Shown here piece by piece: positions 8,900 through 17,840 of a stretch of 44,089 nt of DNA. Under the pieces are notes generated by a model. The model saw nothing but the letters and a program-made list of their open reading frames with translations, searched no databases and had not been told where the DNA came from. The number at the start of each line of letters is the position of its first letter. The stretch's first letter is position 1. The position numbers were made by a program, and so were the translations under genes. Source of the DNA: an uncultured Aureispira sp. (GTDB lineage: Bacteria > Bacteroidota > Bacteroidia > Chitinophagales > Saprospiraceae); the NCBI GenBank assembly GCA_937942475.1, contig CALDEP010000032.1, positions 1 through 44,089 of the forward strand, in the 5' to 3' direction.

Positions 8900-8995
8900 A
8901 CTCGGAGTTGGAGATGCATGGCAAGCTCCCATTAAATCCCCCAGGTGTGGAAGCAAGCAAGGGTAGGTGGTCGTAGCAGCTGGTGTATTTCTGCT
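8900..8995 (+). ncRNA. ffs: Signal recognition particle RNA, bacterial small type (4.5S RNA), copy 2
   Basis: Second SRP RNA, starting 476 bp after copy 1. The core reads CCCCAGGTGTGGAAGCAAGC then AAGGGTAGG. It has the canonical GGAA tetraloop (8949-8952) and the conserved GG at E. coli positions 48-49 (8944-8945). It differs from copy 1 at about ten positions in roughly 91 nt by eye. Four of these lie in the tetraloop and position 49, and one (G8921-C8980 against A8443-U8502) keeps a base pair. The closing stem CGGAG/TTCTG is slightly weaker than in copy 1 because of a G-U pair. By its conserved core this is the more orthodox copy and the better candidate for the main cellular SRP RNA. Confidence 0.87.
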
Positions 8996-9004
8996 CTTTT
9001 TTTT

Positions 9005-9047
9005 AAAGGGGTCAATAGCAATTTATTGTTATTGACCTCTTTTTTTA
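9005..9047 (+). terminator. Rho-independent terminator of SRP RNA copy 2
   Basis: Identical in stem and loop to the terminator of copy 1: AAAGGGG, TCAATAGCAA, loop TTTA, and the complementary arm ending GACCTCTTTTTTT. Confidence 0.9.
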
Positions 9048-9092
9048 TGCCCATTTGTAGCAGGACAAGAATAGCGGTTCTTACCAATATAA

Positions 9093-9127
9093 AAAGCCTA
9101 TCTAGATATTACATCCAGATAGGCTTC
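9093..9127 (-). terminator. Terminator of the 869-residue surface protein
   Basis: Arms AAGCCTATCT and AGATAGGCTT, read on the minus strand and followed by TTTATATT. It lies 50 bp beyond the stop codon of the minus-strand gene. Confidence 0.8.
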
Positions 9128-9174
9128 TCTTTATATTAATATTCCGAAAAGGAATACCATCATTTATTTATTGC

Positions 9175-11784
9175 TTACTTAGTAATGATTAATTTTTTCG
9201 TTAATTCATCTGTACCAATTGTAAATTTAACCATGTAAACACCAGTAGGTAATTGAGCTGTTTCTAACTCAAAGGTACTGTTTTGTGCTTGATTGAATTG
9301 GTGTGTCATAACGGTTTGACCGATTACTGTTGTAATTTGAATTTGAACATCAGAAGCTGTTTCTAAGTTCAAGTCAACAAAAACATTACCACTAGTAGGA
9401 TTCGGGAACATATTTAAGTTAGCAGCATTATCAATAGAACTAACATCAAGTGCTATCGCTTGGAAAGAAACAACGTCACTACAACCATTTGCATCTGTAA
9501 TAACCACATAGTAAACATTACCAGGAGTCAATCCTGTAGCCATCATAGTAGTTTGGTTTCCAGTAGAAGCATCCCATTGGTAAGTATATGGTCCAGCACC
9601 ACCAGAAGCGTTTGCTGTAGCTGTTCCGTTACCATTATCTGTTACCGCTGCTAAAACTGCTGTTGCAGGTTCTGTCAATACAACTGTATTTGTTAACTCA
9701 CAACCATTGTCATCTGTTACACTAACGGTATAAGAACCAGCAGGGGCATTCATCAATTGATTAGACATTTGACCATTACTCCATAGGTAAGTATATCCAG
9801 GAACACCACCTGTTGCCATTGCCATAGCAGAACCACTGTTATCACCATTACAATTCAAATCAGTACTAGAACTAGTTAAGTTCATTGTAGGAGGATCTAA
9901 TAACGTCAATGTTGCAACAGTAGCACATCCAATAGAATCTGTTACCGTTAACATATATGTTCCTGCAACCAATCCTGTTGCATTAGCGGTTGCTTGACCA
10001 TCACTCCATAAGTAAGTGTACATTCCAATACCACTATTTCCCATAGATTGAATTTCTCCATTAGCAGAACCAACACATCCTACAGGATTTGTCATTGCTG
10101 CGTTTACACCTGTATAAGACATACCTACAGTTGCTGTAAGTGTATCATCAGAAGGTGTTTGATCTGGAGCAAAATAAGTGTAGGCTGTAATCATTGCATT
10201 AGGACCTGCAGGTCCAACACCACCTAATGTCAAAGGAATTGTATCCGAAGCATTTGGAGCTAAGGTAGCAATGACACCACTAGAGATAACCATTCCGTTT
10301 GATTCAACAGCCCATGGAACATCCGTTTCTGCGTTACCTGATTTATTAGAAATAACTAAGTCTACACTAACCGCAGCATTACAGTAAAGTGTTTGTAAAC
10401 CTAACATTTCATCAACAGATACATTTGGTGCATCTTTGATTTCTATATCGTCAATTAAAATATCATTGTAGAACGCAGTACCAGGAGAGTCTTCCGTAAT
10501 GGTAAAACGTACTTGTATAGGACCTGTAATAGTTAAACCTTGTAGGCCAATAATCACATTGCTCCAAGCATTTCCTTGATCTGTATTAATTGTGCTAACA
10601 AGATTCCAAGCAGCACCATCATAAACTTCAGTAGTTAATGTATTGTAAGTGTTGTCTGTCGGATTGTGTGTAAATACCCAAAAAGAAAGTAAAGGTACTG
10701 TTAATCCACTAACATCAACAGGAGGGCTTTCTAAAGTAGAAGCTACCGTCGGACCAGAAGCACCAGAACCATCAATCCATGCATAATTACCACCGTTACC
10801 TGTGTGATCACCGGCATTAGCTGAAGCATAACCTGCTGTAGTTGAATAACGCCAAGCTTCTGAACCAGATTCTGACCAACAGTTTGGAGTAGACGTTCCT
10901 GTGAAACTTTCTGACCAAGGAGCTACAGCTGTAGCACAAAGTGTTGTAAACAGAATTGGACCCACCCATTGGCTAGTATCACCAGGAGCACAAATTGAAC
11001 GTACATAGATCTGAAATGTAGTACTAGAAGCTAAGCCTGTTAGGCTATTAGGATTTGTTGTTGTAAATAAAGACGTTCCTGCTGCTGATCCTTGTGTGAA
11101 TCCTTGAGGACCAAATTCTATTTGCCAATTTGTAGCCGTTCCATTCTCAACCCAAGCAAAATCAGCACTGGTAGCAGTGATTGCACTCATTGCTAAATTA
11201 CTTGCAGAAGGACATGTTGGTAATTCCATTACTTCAACATCATCAATTAAAAGGTCATTGTAAAAATCAGTGCTAAGTCCGCCAGATTCTCCACGGAAAC
11301 GGAATTGTAAGTCAGCACCTCCATTAAAGGTATAAGCAGTCATATTAAAGCCATACTCATCCCAGCCAAAAGGTGTATTACCTTGGAAGGTATTCACTAA
11401 TACCCATGATGTACCATTCCATGCTTCTAAATATAAGAAATTAAAAGTAGCTAAAGTGCCACTATAATGGCTCTCATGATAAAACTGCAAGTAAGGAGTT
11501 GTTAGCGTAGATACATCAACAACAGGGCTCTGCAAAATAACGCCTACATCTGTTCCTGAAAAATCAATCCAAGCATAGTTTCCGCCATTCCCAGTGTGGT
11601 CAAGTGTTGAAGAAACATCATAACCAGCACCAGTACTAAATGTCCATCCAGTGCCTGTTGTTGCTGTATTTGTCCATCCAGCTGGAACGCTACCGCCATT
11701 AAAGGTTTCTAGTAAAACTGTTTGACCGTTTGTAAACGTGCATGCCATGAAAAATAGCAGACAAGTTGTAAAAATAACTTTCAT
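9175..11784 (-). CDS. T9SS-exported mosaic surface protein (MAM-like, Fn3, SprB repeats)
   Basis: An 869-residue secreted protein. Domain order: signal peptide (1-20); MAM/choice-of-anchor-J-like beta-sandwich (about 25-188, LLETFNGGSVPAGWTN...NYAWIDFSG); Fn3 domain (about 190-280); second MAM-like domain (about 285-455, SFTGTSTPNCW...NYAWIDGSG); CARDB-like Ig domain (about 460-555); three SprB-type repeats (about 560-780, with TYLWSDG, YTYLWSNGQ and PYTYQWDAS strands); and a T9SS type A sorting domain (about 790-869, MFPNPTSGN...KKLIITK). SprB-type repeats are known from the mobile gliding adhesin of Flavobacterium. Adhesion is a reasonable guess and no enzyme motif is visible. The next gene upstream on the same strand has a similar architecture, but each has its own terminator. 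Confidence 0.9.
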   Translation of the reverse strand: MKVIFTTCLLFFMACTFTNGQTVLLETFNGGSVPAGWTNTATTGTGWTFSTGAGYDVSSTLDHTGNGGNYAWIDFSGTDVGVILQSPVVDVSTLTTPYLQFYHESHYSGTLATFNFLYLEAWNGTSWVLVNTFQGNTPFGWDEYGFNMTAYTFNGGADLQFRFRGESGGLSTDFYNDLLIDDVEVMELPTCPSASNLAMSAITATSADFAWVENGTATNWQIEFGPQGFTQGSAAGTSLFTTTNPNSLTGLASSTTFQIYVRSICAPGDTSQWVGPILFTTLCATAVAPWSESFTGTSTPNCWSESGSEAWRYSTTAGYASANAGDHTGNGGNYAWIDGSGASGPTVASTLESPPVDVSGLTVPLLSFWVFTHNPTDNTYNTLTTEVYDGAAWNLVSTINTDQGNAWSNVIIGLQGLTITGPIQVRFTITEDSPGTAFYNDILIDDIEIKDAPNVSVDEMLGLQTLYCNAAVSVDLVISNKSGNAETDVPWAVESNGMVISSGVIATLAPNASDTIPLTLGGVGPAGPNAMITAYTYFAPDQTPSDDTLTATVGMSYTGVNAAMTNPVGCVGSANGEIQSMGNSGIGMYTYLWSDGQATANATGLVAGTYMLTVTDSIGCATVATLTLLDPPTMNLTSSSTDLNCNGDNSGSAMAMATGGVPGYTYLWSNGQMSNQLMNAPAGSYTVSVTDDNGCELTNTVVLTEPATAVLAAVTDNGNGTATANASGGAGPYTYQWDASTGNQTTMMATGLTPGNVYYVVITDANGCSDVVSFQAIALDVSSIDNAANLNMFPNPTSGNVFVDLNLETASDVQIQITTVIGQTVMTHQFNQAQNSTFELETAQLPTGVYMVKFTIGTDELTKKLIITK

Positions 11785-12277
11785 AAGGTACGTTTTTTAA
11801 TTAAATGAATATTGTTTTGAGGTAGACAATCTTAATTAAGTCTCCATTCCTGAAATGTGGTGTAAGGGGGTAAGGGGTAATTAAAATAAGCGAACAAAAG
11901 TGCTTGAAAAATAGTATTGAACGAGTTTTACTGTGTAGGAGCAAAAAATAAAGATTTAGCAAAGTTTGATTTCTAGTTAAACTTATTAATGATTTATTAA
12001 AAGTTTATTTAGAATGCTAAATCAAGGCTTTTGGTGGCCAAAACAGGGGAAACACATTCAACTTAAAATACAAGGACATATGAACAATCATTTGTATGAT
12101 GCCAAGATAAAATTTTATTAGCAAGTTTTAAGTTGAGTTGGGAATTATTTTAAATAATAAAGTATAAAAAGTGGTTTTTTGACAAAAAAGAAGTTTTTTA
12201 TTTCTTTTTTTTGCATGAAAAGAGAATGATATATTTTTAATGTATTCATTAAAAAACATTATAACAATAAAAAAAAG
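11785..12277. other. Gap between the two giant surface-protein genes
   Basis: About 490 bp of AT-rich DNA upstream of the 869-residue protein gene, presumably holding its promoter on the minus strand. No clear -7 element, ORF or structured RNA was identified by eye. Confidence 0.4.
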
Positions 12278-12313
12278 AAGGCTGCATCCTCCTAGGAGAA
12301 TACAGCCTTTTTG
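12278..12313 (-). terminator. Terminator of the 1271-residue surface protein
   Basis: A long stem of about 15 bp, with outer arms AAGGCTG/CAGCCTT and inner arms TATTCTCC/GGAGGATG (two wobble pairs) on the minus strand. Poly-A on the plus strand at 12267-12276 gives a T-run in the transcript. Confidence 0.85.
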
Positions 12314-12330
12314 TCTAGTGAAATACTAGT

Positions 12331-15300
12331 TTATTGTTTACTAACAATCAATTTTCTAGTAACTAACTCCGTTCCAATCGTAAATTGAACCATGTAAACT
12401 CCTGAAGCTAAAGTTGACGTATTCAACTCTACTTTTTCAGATTGTACATTTGTCAATTCTTTACTGATAACAAGTTGACCAATAGAATTTGTAATGTTAA
12501 TTTGAACATCTGCATTTTCAACTAATTCCAATTCTACAAATACATTTGCGTTTGTAGGGTTAGGGAACAAGTTAAGGTTAGAAAGGTTTGCAATGTTGTT
12601 TACACCAACAATAGTTACTGTAACAGAAGCCATAGCTGTACAACCATTAGCATCTGTAGCCGTTACCATGTATGTGCCATTATGAACCAATCCAGTAATA
12701 GTATCTGTAGTTTGACTACCAGCAGCAGCATCCCATAAGAAGGTATAACCAGCCGTTCCGCCAGTAGCTGTAGCATAAGCAGTACCATCACCATTATCTG
12801 TAATGGTTAAACTAAGACCGACAGTAGGCTCCATAACAGTAGAAGTCATCATTCCCATACAACCATTCATATCTGAAACAGTAACGGTATAAGAACCAGC
12901 TCCTAAATTCATAATCATGTCAGCAGTACCACCATTTGACCAAGCATATGAGTAAACTGGAGTTCCTCCAGTAGCCATAACCATAGCCATACCTGTAGAA
13001 TCACCTTTACACAATACATTGTCTACAGAATCTGTCAATACGATTGCTGTTGGCTCTGTTAAAGTAACCATAGCAGTATCTGTACATCCAATAGAATCCA
13101 TCACTACTACAGAGTGCATTCCAGCAGGAACGTTCATCAATGTAGCACTTGCAAGGTTAGCATTAGCATTCCACATGTATGTGTATGTACCAAGACCATC
13201 TGTACCAACTGCCATTACAGCACCAGTAGAGTCACCATTACAAGCAATAGCTGTCATGACACTTGCGGTAGCACTAGTGTTCGAGATATATACCATCATA
13301 GAAAGCATATCGTTACTAGCATTGATGTCACCTGTCAATGAAGTCATTGCAACAATATTAGCAACACCAGTAGCTGCTGGTAAAGGTCCAACAGTAATTG
13401 TATCAGAAGCATTTCCTGCTAACAAAGCAATTGTTCCATTGCCAATAGGAGTACCATTAGCTGTAATTGTATAAGGAACGTTTGTTGCATCTGTTGCGCT
13501 CATGTTTGTAATAATTACAGAACCTGTAATTGTAGCAACGTTACAGTAAGTAGAATCTAAGTTGTAGAAGGAAGCAATAGCAACATCCAATGGAGCAGGA
13601 CAAGCATTTGCCATACCAGGACTAGCTAAAACAGCAAAACCATTCACAGTAACTCCTGTACTTGTTACACAAGCATTCCAGTTGTTACCATCAGCATTAT
13701 CTGAAGCCGTATCACATAGAATGATAGAAGATCCACCACCATCAGGTAGTCCAGCACCAGAGCCACTTGGCCAAGGCGTATTGTCATCATATCTTACAGA
13801 ATCAACAACAACACCTGTTGCATCTCTAATGATAATAGCTTCACCGCCATTAGATAAACCACCAGTAGCAATACCATCAGCAGCAAATCCGTATACTGTA
13901 TTAAACGCAGAAGCATTAACACCAATAACATAGTATCCGCCAGCAGCTAAACTTACCGATGGGAATGTATATGCAATACCAGACAAGGTGTAGTTTGTTA
14001 AGTCAGCAGCAGTTGCGCCATTATTATAAATCTCAACAAACTCTGTTGTATCTGTACCAGATTCTGCTGGATTGTACATGATTTCTGTAATCACTAAATT
14101 AGTAGCAGGACATTGAATCGTACTAGTTATATTCAAGTCGTAAATTCCTTGATTAGTAGTGTATCCTTCTACCATAATGTAGATGGTGTCACCTACATTA
14201 GCTGATGCATCATTTGTTACATCAATTGCTAAGTGAGAACGACTTGAACCACAAGCAGTAAAATTATCATCATTGAAGAATAATTGAGTACTTGCATCAC
14301 TAGCAAATACACGTAGGTAAGTGTCAAAAGCAGATCCACACAAAGAAATAGTTAATGAATCAGTACATGGCTCAATAATATATTGATACCAAACATCTGC
14401 ACTAGCATTGCCTGCTGTATTCATATAACAAGAATCTGTGTTACCAGTAGTTGTATATGGAAGTGTACCAACTGCGATTGCATCTGAAGATACATCTCCT
14501 GATACAACACTACAAGGTGTTACAAACATAAAAGGACCCGCAAAAGCACTCGTATCGCCAGGACCACAGATAGCTCTTACGTAAAATTCGTAAGAAGTAG
14601 CTGACATTAAACCAGTTAGGCTTAATGGGTTAGAACCTGTAACCATCATAGGTGCAGCGCCAGGACCTGAACCTGCAGGACCATAATAAACCGCCCAAGA
14701 AGTAGCCGTACCAGCTTCTGTCCAAGCTAAGTCAGCAGAAGTAGCCAACACATTACTAGTTGTTAAAGCAGTAGGGGCAGCACAAGTTGCTAAGTTCGTT
14801 ACTAGGAAGTTGTCAATAAAGACATCGTTATCTGCATTCGAAACAGAAGAAGCAGCATAGAAACCAAACTGAACAATACCTGTATAAGCAGATAAATCAA
14901 TTACGATATGATCTCCTGTATTACTTGGTTCAGAGCCAGCCACCCATAATTGTAGCACATTAGCTAATTGCCAAGTTGCACCATTATCAGTAGAAATCAC
15001 GACAGCAATTGTATCGTCCACTCCTAAAGTAGTAGCAGAAGTATTGAAGTAATCTGTTAATGCAATATCAAATTCTAATTGATAGTTTGTTGCAGTAGTA
15101 CCTAAGTCAATACTTTGACTAAGAACCCATTCGTCTCTACCTGTTCCATAAAGGTTAATTCTTGCAGAATTATTAGATCCTGTATTACCAAATGAAGCAC
15201 CTGTCCAGTTGGACGCTGTACCCGTTAATACAGTACTAGTAGATAAGACACCTTGAGCTTCATACCAGCAAGGGCTTAAGTAAGTACTAAAATCTTCTGA

Positions 15301-16146
15301 ATACGTTGGAGTAACTACAGCTGCACAAGGCGTAACAAAAGTGAAAGGACCAGCCCAAGCACTAGAATCACCAGGAGCGCAAATAGCTCTTACGTAGAAC
15401 CCATAAGAAGAATTTGGCATCAAACCTGTTACGTTTAAAGGATTTGCACCTGTTACCATCATCATACCAGTACCTTGAGCGAAACCTTGAGCACCATACT
15501 CAACAGCCCAAGAAGTAGCAGTACCATTTTCTGTCCAACCTAAGTCAGCAGAAGTAGCTAAGATATTTGTAGCCGTTAATGTAGATGGAAGGGCACAAGT
15601 AATTGTAACTCCACCAGAAACGACAATACTAAAGTCAGCAACAGAACCCCAACTAAACGTACCACAAGGGTTAAGTGGAGGTATAACAGTTCCTCCTTCT
15701 TGTTGCATTACACGCATACGAGTAGTTCCATTAAATGCACTAGCAGGTACTGTAAATGCAAATGTGCTAGTATCTGTAGGTGAACCAGTCCATGTTCCAA
15801 TTGATTCAGCTGCATCAAATACATCGTTTTGATTCCAATCGATCCATACTTCACCAGCTCCTGCATAAGGAGTTGTTCCACAAGTACCAAATACAACAGT
15901 AGTGTTATAGTTGTTACCAGCAGTTACAGAAGCACTTTGAGTAGCTGTTAGGTCTTCTAAACCTGTAGCTGTACATACTTTTAGGTAGCTTATAGCACTA
16001 CCTGCATCTCCTGTTAGACCTATACTGTCTACATTAGAGTCGGCAGTACTACTTGCACCAACTGCGGTACAGTATTGTGCTGATAGGTTAGTTGCTCCTA
16101 AACCTAGGATACCAAAAGCTAAACTTTTTATTAAATGTTTTTTCAT
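12331..16146 (-). CDS. Giant T9SS-exported mosaic surface protein (GEVED, Fn3, LTD, SprB repeats)
   Basis: A 1271-residue secreted protein with a signal peptide ending LSA-Q (about 23). Domain order: GEVED domain (about 50-175, GEVWIDWNQNDVFD); Fn3 (about 183-272); MAM-like sandwich (about 275-450); Fn3 (about 455-543); PPC-like pre-peptidase C-terminal domain (about 548-675); lamin-tail domain LTD (about 683-850, LVITEIMYNPAESGTDTTEFVEIYN cut short here); CARDB-like region (about 855-950); two to three SprB repeats (about 985-1180); T9SS sorting domain (about 1190-1271, LFPNPTNAN...RKLIVSK). It is probably a long surface adhesin or matrix protein. The two Fn3 copies and the sorting domain closely match those of the neighbouring 869-residue protein. 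No catalytic site is visible. Confidence 0.9.
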   Translation of the reverse strand: MKKHLIKSLAFGILGLGATNLSAQYCTAVGASSTADSNVDSIGLTGDAGSAISYLKVCTATGLEDLTATQSASVTAGNNYNTTVVFGTCGTTPYAGAGEVWIDWNQNDVFDAAESIGTWTGSPTDTSTFAFTVPASAFNGTTRMRVMQQEGGTVIPPLNPCGTFSWGSVADFSIVVSGGVTITCALPSTLTATNILATSADLGWTENGTATSWAVEYGAQGFAQGTGMMMVTGANPLNVTGLMPNSSYGFYVRAICAPGDSSAWAGPFTFVTPCAAVVTPTYSEDFSTYLSPCWYEAQGVLSTSTVLTGTASNWTGASFGNTGSNNSARINLYGTGRDEWVLSQSIDLGTTATNYQLEFDIALTDYFNTSATTLGVDDTIAVVISTDNGATWQLANVLQLWVAGSEPSNTGDHIVIDLSAYTGIVQFGFYAASSVSNADNDVFIDNFLVTNLATCAAPTALTTSNVLATSADLAWTEAGTATSWAVYYGPAGSGPGAAPMMVTGSNPLSLTGLMSATSYEFYVRAICGPGDTSAFAGPFMFVTPCSVVSGDVSSDAIAVGTLPYTTTGNTDSCYMNTAGNASADVWYQYIIEPCTDSLTISLCGSAFDTYLRVFASDASTQLFFNDDNFTACGSSRSHLAIDVTNDASANVGDTIYIMVEGYTTNQGIYDLNITSTIQCPATNLVITEIMYNPAESGTDTTEFVEIYNNGATAADLTNYTLSGIAYTFPSVSLAAGGYYVIGVNASAFNTVYGFAADGIATGGLSNGGEAIIIRDATGVVVDSVRYDDNTPWPSGSGAGLPDGGGSSIILCDTASDNADGNNWNACVTSTGVTVNGFAVLASPGMANACPAPLDVAIASFYNLDSTYCNVATITGSVIITNMSATDATNVPYTITANGTPIGNGTIALLAGNASDTITVGPLPAATGVANIVAMTSLTGDINASNDMLSMMVYISNTSATASVMTAIACNGDSTGAVMAVGTDGLGTYTYMWNANANLASATLMNVPAGMHSVVVMDSIGCTDTAMVTLTEPTAIVLTDSVDNVLCKGDSTGMAMVMATGGTPVYSYAWSNGGTADMIMNLGAGSYTVTVSDMNGCMGMMTSTVMEPTVGLSLTITDNGDGTAYATATGGTAGYTFLWDAAAGSQTTDTITGLVHNGTYMVTATDANGCTAMASVTVTIVGVNNIANLSNLNLFPNPTNANVFVELELVENADVQINITNSIGQLVISKELTNVQSEKVELNTSTLASGVYMVQFTIGTELVTRKLIVSKQ

Positions 16147-16887
16147 ACTAATAAGTTAAAATTAAATTGATTAAGTAATGTTAGAAATTTATTAATTTTT
16201 AGGTATTGTAAAGTTAAGAACTTCCTTGAATATCTTCAAGTTAAAGGCATGAATGTGAGAAAAAAAAGGTAACATAGGACGGTTTTGACATATCATAAGG
16301 TCTAACTATAAGGAAGTTAGGGCTTCCTGTTTTAAGCATTGAAGATCGTGGAATATATTTTATTATAGTATGTTTTATGACAGGCTATTTTGCTCACTTT
16401 TCTAATTGAATTCTTTTTTAGAATGTCCAATAAGTAGCTATTCTAGCTATTTTTTACGATTTAATGGACAAAAGAATGGGGTATGAAATACCAAAATAAT
16501 GTAAGTAAGCCAAAGGATGTTTACACTCTAATAGTAATTTTTATTGCAGGTCTTAATACCAGTTATTATAAAAAAACAAGTTTATAATAAATCGAAAAAC
16601 AATTCTATATGCCTTGGAATGTTGTTTGAAATATTAAAACCTTGCATAGCTTATTTTAACATTACTAAATAAAATACTTACTTCGTTGATTTTTTTATTT
16701 CCTTAATGAGTGGAGTGCTTTTGGTTTTTTGAAGATTAAAATTTGATCAAAAGAATAAAAAATCCTTACATCTGTTTGATTATTTTTTGAAATTACTTAC
16801 CTATTAGGAGGGCAATTTATTGATAGTCAAATAAATGTAATTTGTATACGAAATAGTGCTAATAAAGATGAAGCTATTGCTTTTTTT
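16147..16887. other. Long gap upstream of the giant surface protein
   Basis: 741 bp without a credible ORF, very AT-rich. It must hold the promoter of the 1271-residue protein gene (minus strand, high-coordinate side of its start) and the 3' end region of the glycosyltransferase gene. A TTAACTTTAC stretch on the minus strand about 55 bp upstream of the start is a weak -7 candidate. No terminator hairpin with a T-run was found after the glycosyltransferase. Confidence 0.4.
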
Positions 16888-17778
16888 CTAATGTTTTTTA
16901 GACCATTGGGTTAAGTAACCTAATTTATAGAAATCAAATAGTGTTAATTGGGGGCGGCGAGAAAAGAGATTCTTGATTAATGGTTTTTTTGTAAAAAAAA
17001 ATATTACTGAAATAAGGTAATGTAAATATAAGCTTTTTGTTTGCACAAAAAAACGAAGCAACTTAATTTCTTTATGGACAGAATGCTTGGTATGTAGGAG
17101 GTATAGATTTTGAATTGCTTGCTCACTTTTTTTTAAGAAAATTTGATTGGATTCTAATCCTATATGTTCCAAAGGGTTGTCTAGGTGGTAAATAGGAATG
17201 TTGTTTTGTTGCAATTCCAAACCAAATAAAGTGTCCTCATGCCCATACTGTGTTAGCTCTTCATCAAAACGAATGGATTGAAATACATTCTTGGGAATCA
17301 AGAAGTTATTTGTCATGAATGATTGATAGGCATTCTTCTGTCGATCTTTGGCGGTGCTTTGTTCTCTGTGTATTCCATAGTACCAATGGAAATAAAGTTC
17401 TGGATCTTTGGGAGCTTGATCTTGATAACATCGACCACCATATAGGAGTTGATTGGGTTTCAAATGTGCTGTATAATTAGAAAGGTAAGCGTCAGAAATG
17501 GGCATGGAGTCACAATCCATGAAAAGGAGATAGTCATATTGAGCTTGTGTGGCAAGGTAGTTTCGTATTTTGGAACGCCCCATATTGTTGGCCAATACTC
17601 GATGACTAACAAAGGAAAGGTTATTGATTGATTGATTCAAATCAACGTATTCTTGAAGAGAAGCATCTTCTATGCAAATTATTTCGAATGGTACAGCGAG
17701 TAAAATTCCTTGCTGATGCAATTGATGGACAAGCTTTCGCACATCAAAATTATAACTAGGAATTAGGATCGATAGCAT
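16888..17778 (-). CDS. Family 2 glycosyltransferase (GT-A fold)
   Basis: A 296-residue enzyme predicted to move a sugar from a nucleotide-sugar donor to an acceptor. The start MLSILIPSYNF is the classic GT2 first strand, followed by ICIEDAS. A DxD metal-binding motif is present as Asp88-Cys-Asp90 in LLFMDCDSMP. A YGHED motif at 178-182 matches the C-terminal acceptor/catalytic segment of galactosyltransferase-type GT2 enzymes. There is a hydrophobic stretch near 250-265 (LHYLISVIFFF) that could attach it to the membrane. It lies 62 bp after the 514-residue protein gene on the same strand, separated by a hairpin. The role could be surface polysaccharide or protein glycosylation; the substrate cannot be told. 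Confidence 0.9.
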   Translation of the reverse strand: MLSILIPSYNFDVRKLVHQLHQQGILLAVPFEIICIEDASLQEYVDLNQSINNLSFVSHRVLANNMGRSKIRNYLATQAQYDYLLFMDCDSMPISDAYLSNYTAHLKPNQLLYGGRCYQDQAPKDPELYFHWYYGIHREQSTAKDRQKNAYQSFMTNNFLIPKNVFQSIRFDEELTQYGHEDTLFGLELQQNNIPIYHLDNPLEHIGLESNQIFLKKSEQAIQNLYLLHTKHSVHKEIKLLRFFVQTKSLYLHYLISVIFFFTKKPLIKNLFSRRPQLTLFDFYKLGYLTQWSKKH

Positions 17779-17798
17779 TTAAAATGGTTTGAAATTAG

Positions 17799-17834
17799 GT
17801 TCTCTGACAAATGCCACGCAATTTGTCAGAGAAC
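17799..17834 (-). terminator. Perfect hairpin between two minus-strand genes
   Basis: 14-bp perfect inverted repeat (GTTCTCTGACAAAT and its complement) with an 8-nt loop. There is no T-run on the minus-strand exit side, so it may be an mRNA-stability or processing hairpin rather than a terminator. Similar arms recur in degenerate form after adk (25179-25233). Confidence 0.55.
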
Positions 17835-17840
17835 GAAAAA

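Noticed and set aside
13019-13474. Plus-strand ORF of 151 residues opposite the giant surface protein
   Set aside because: It is antisense to a long gene with clear domains. Its composition mirrors the Thr/Ala/Val-rich sense protein and it shows no family signature.
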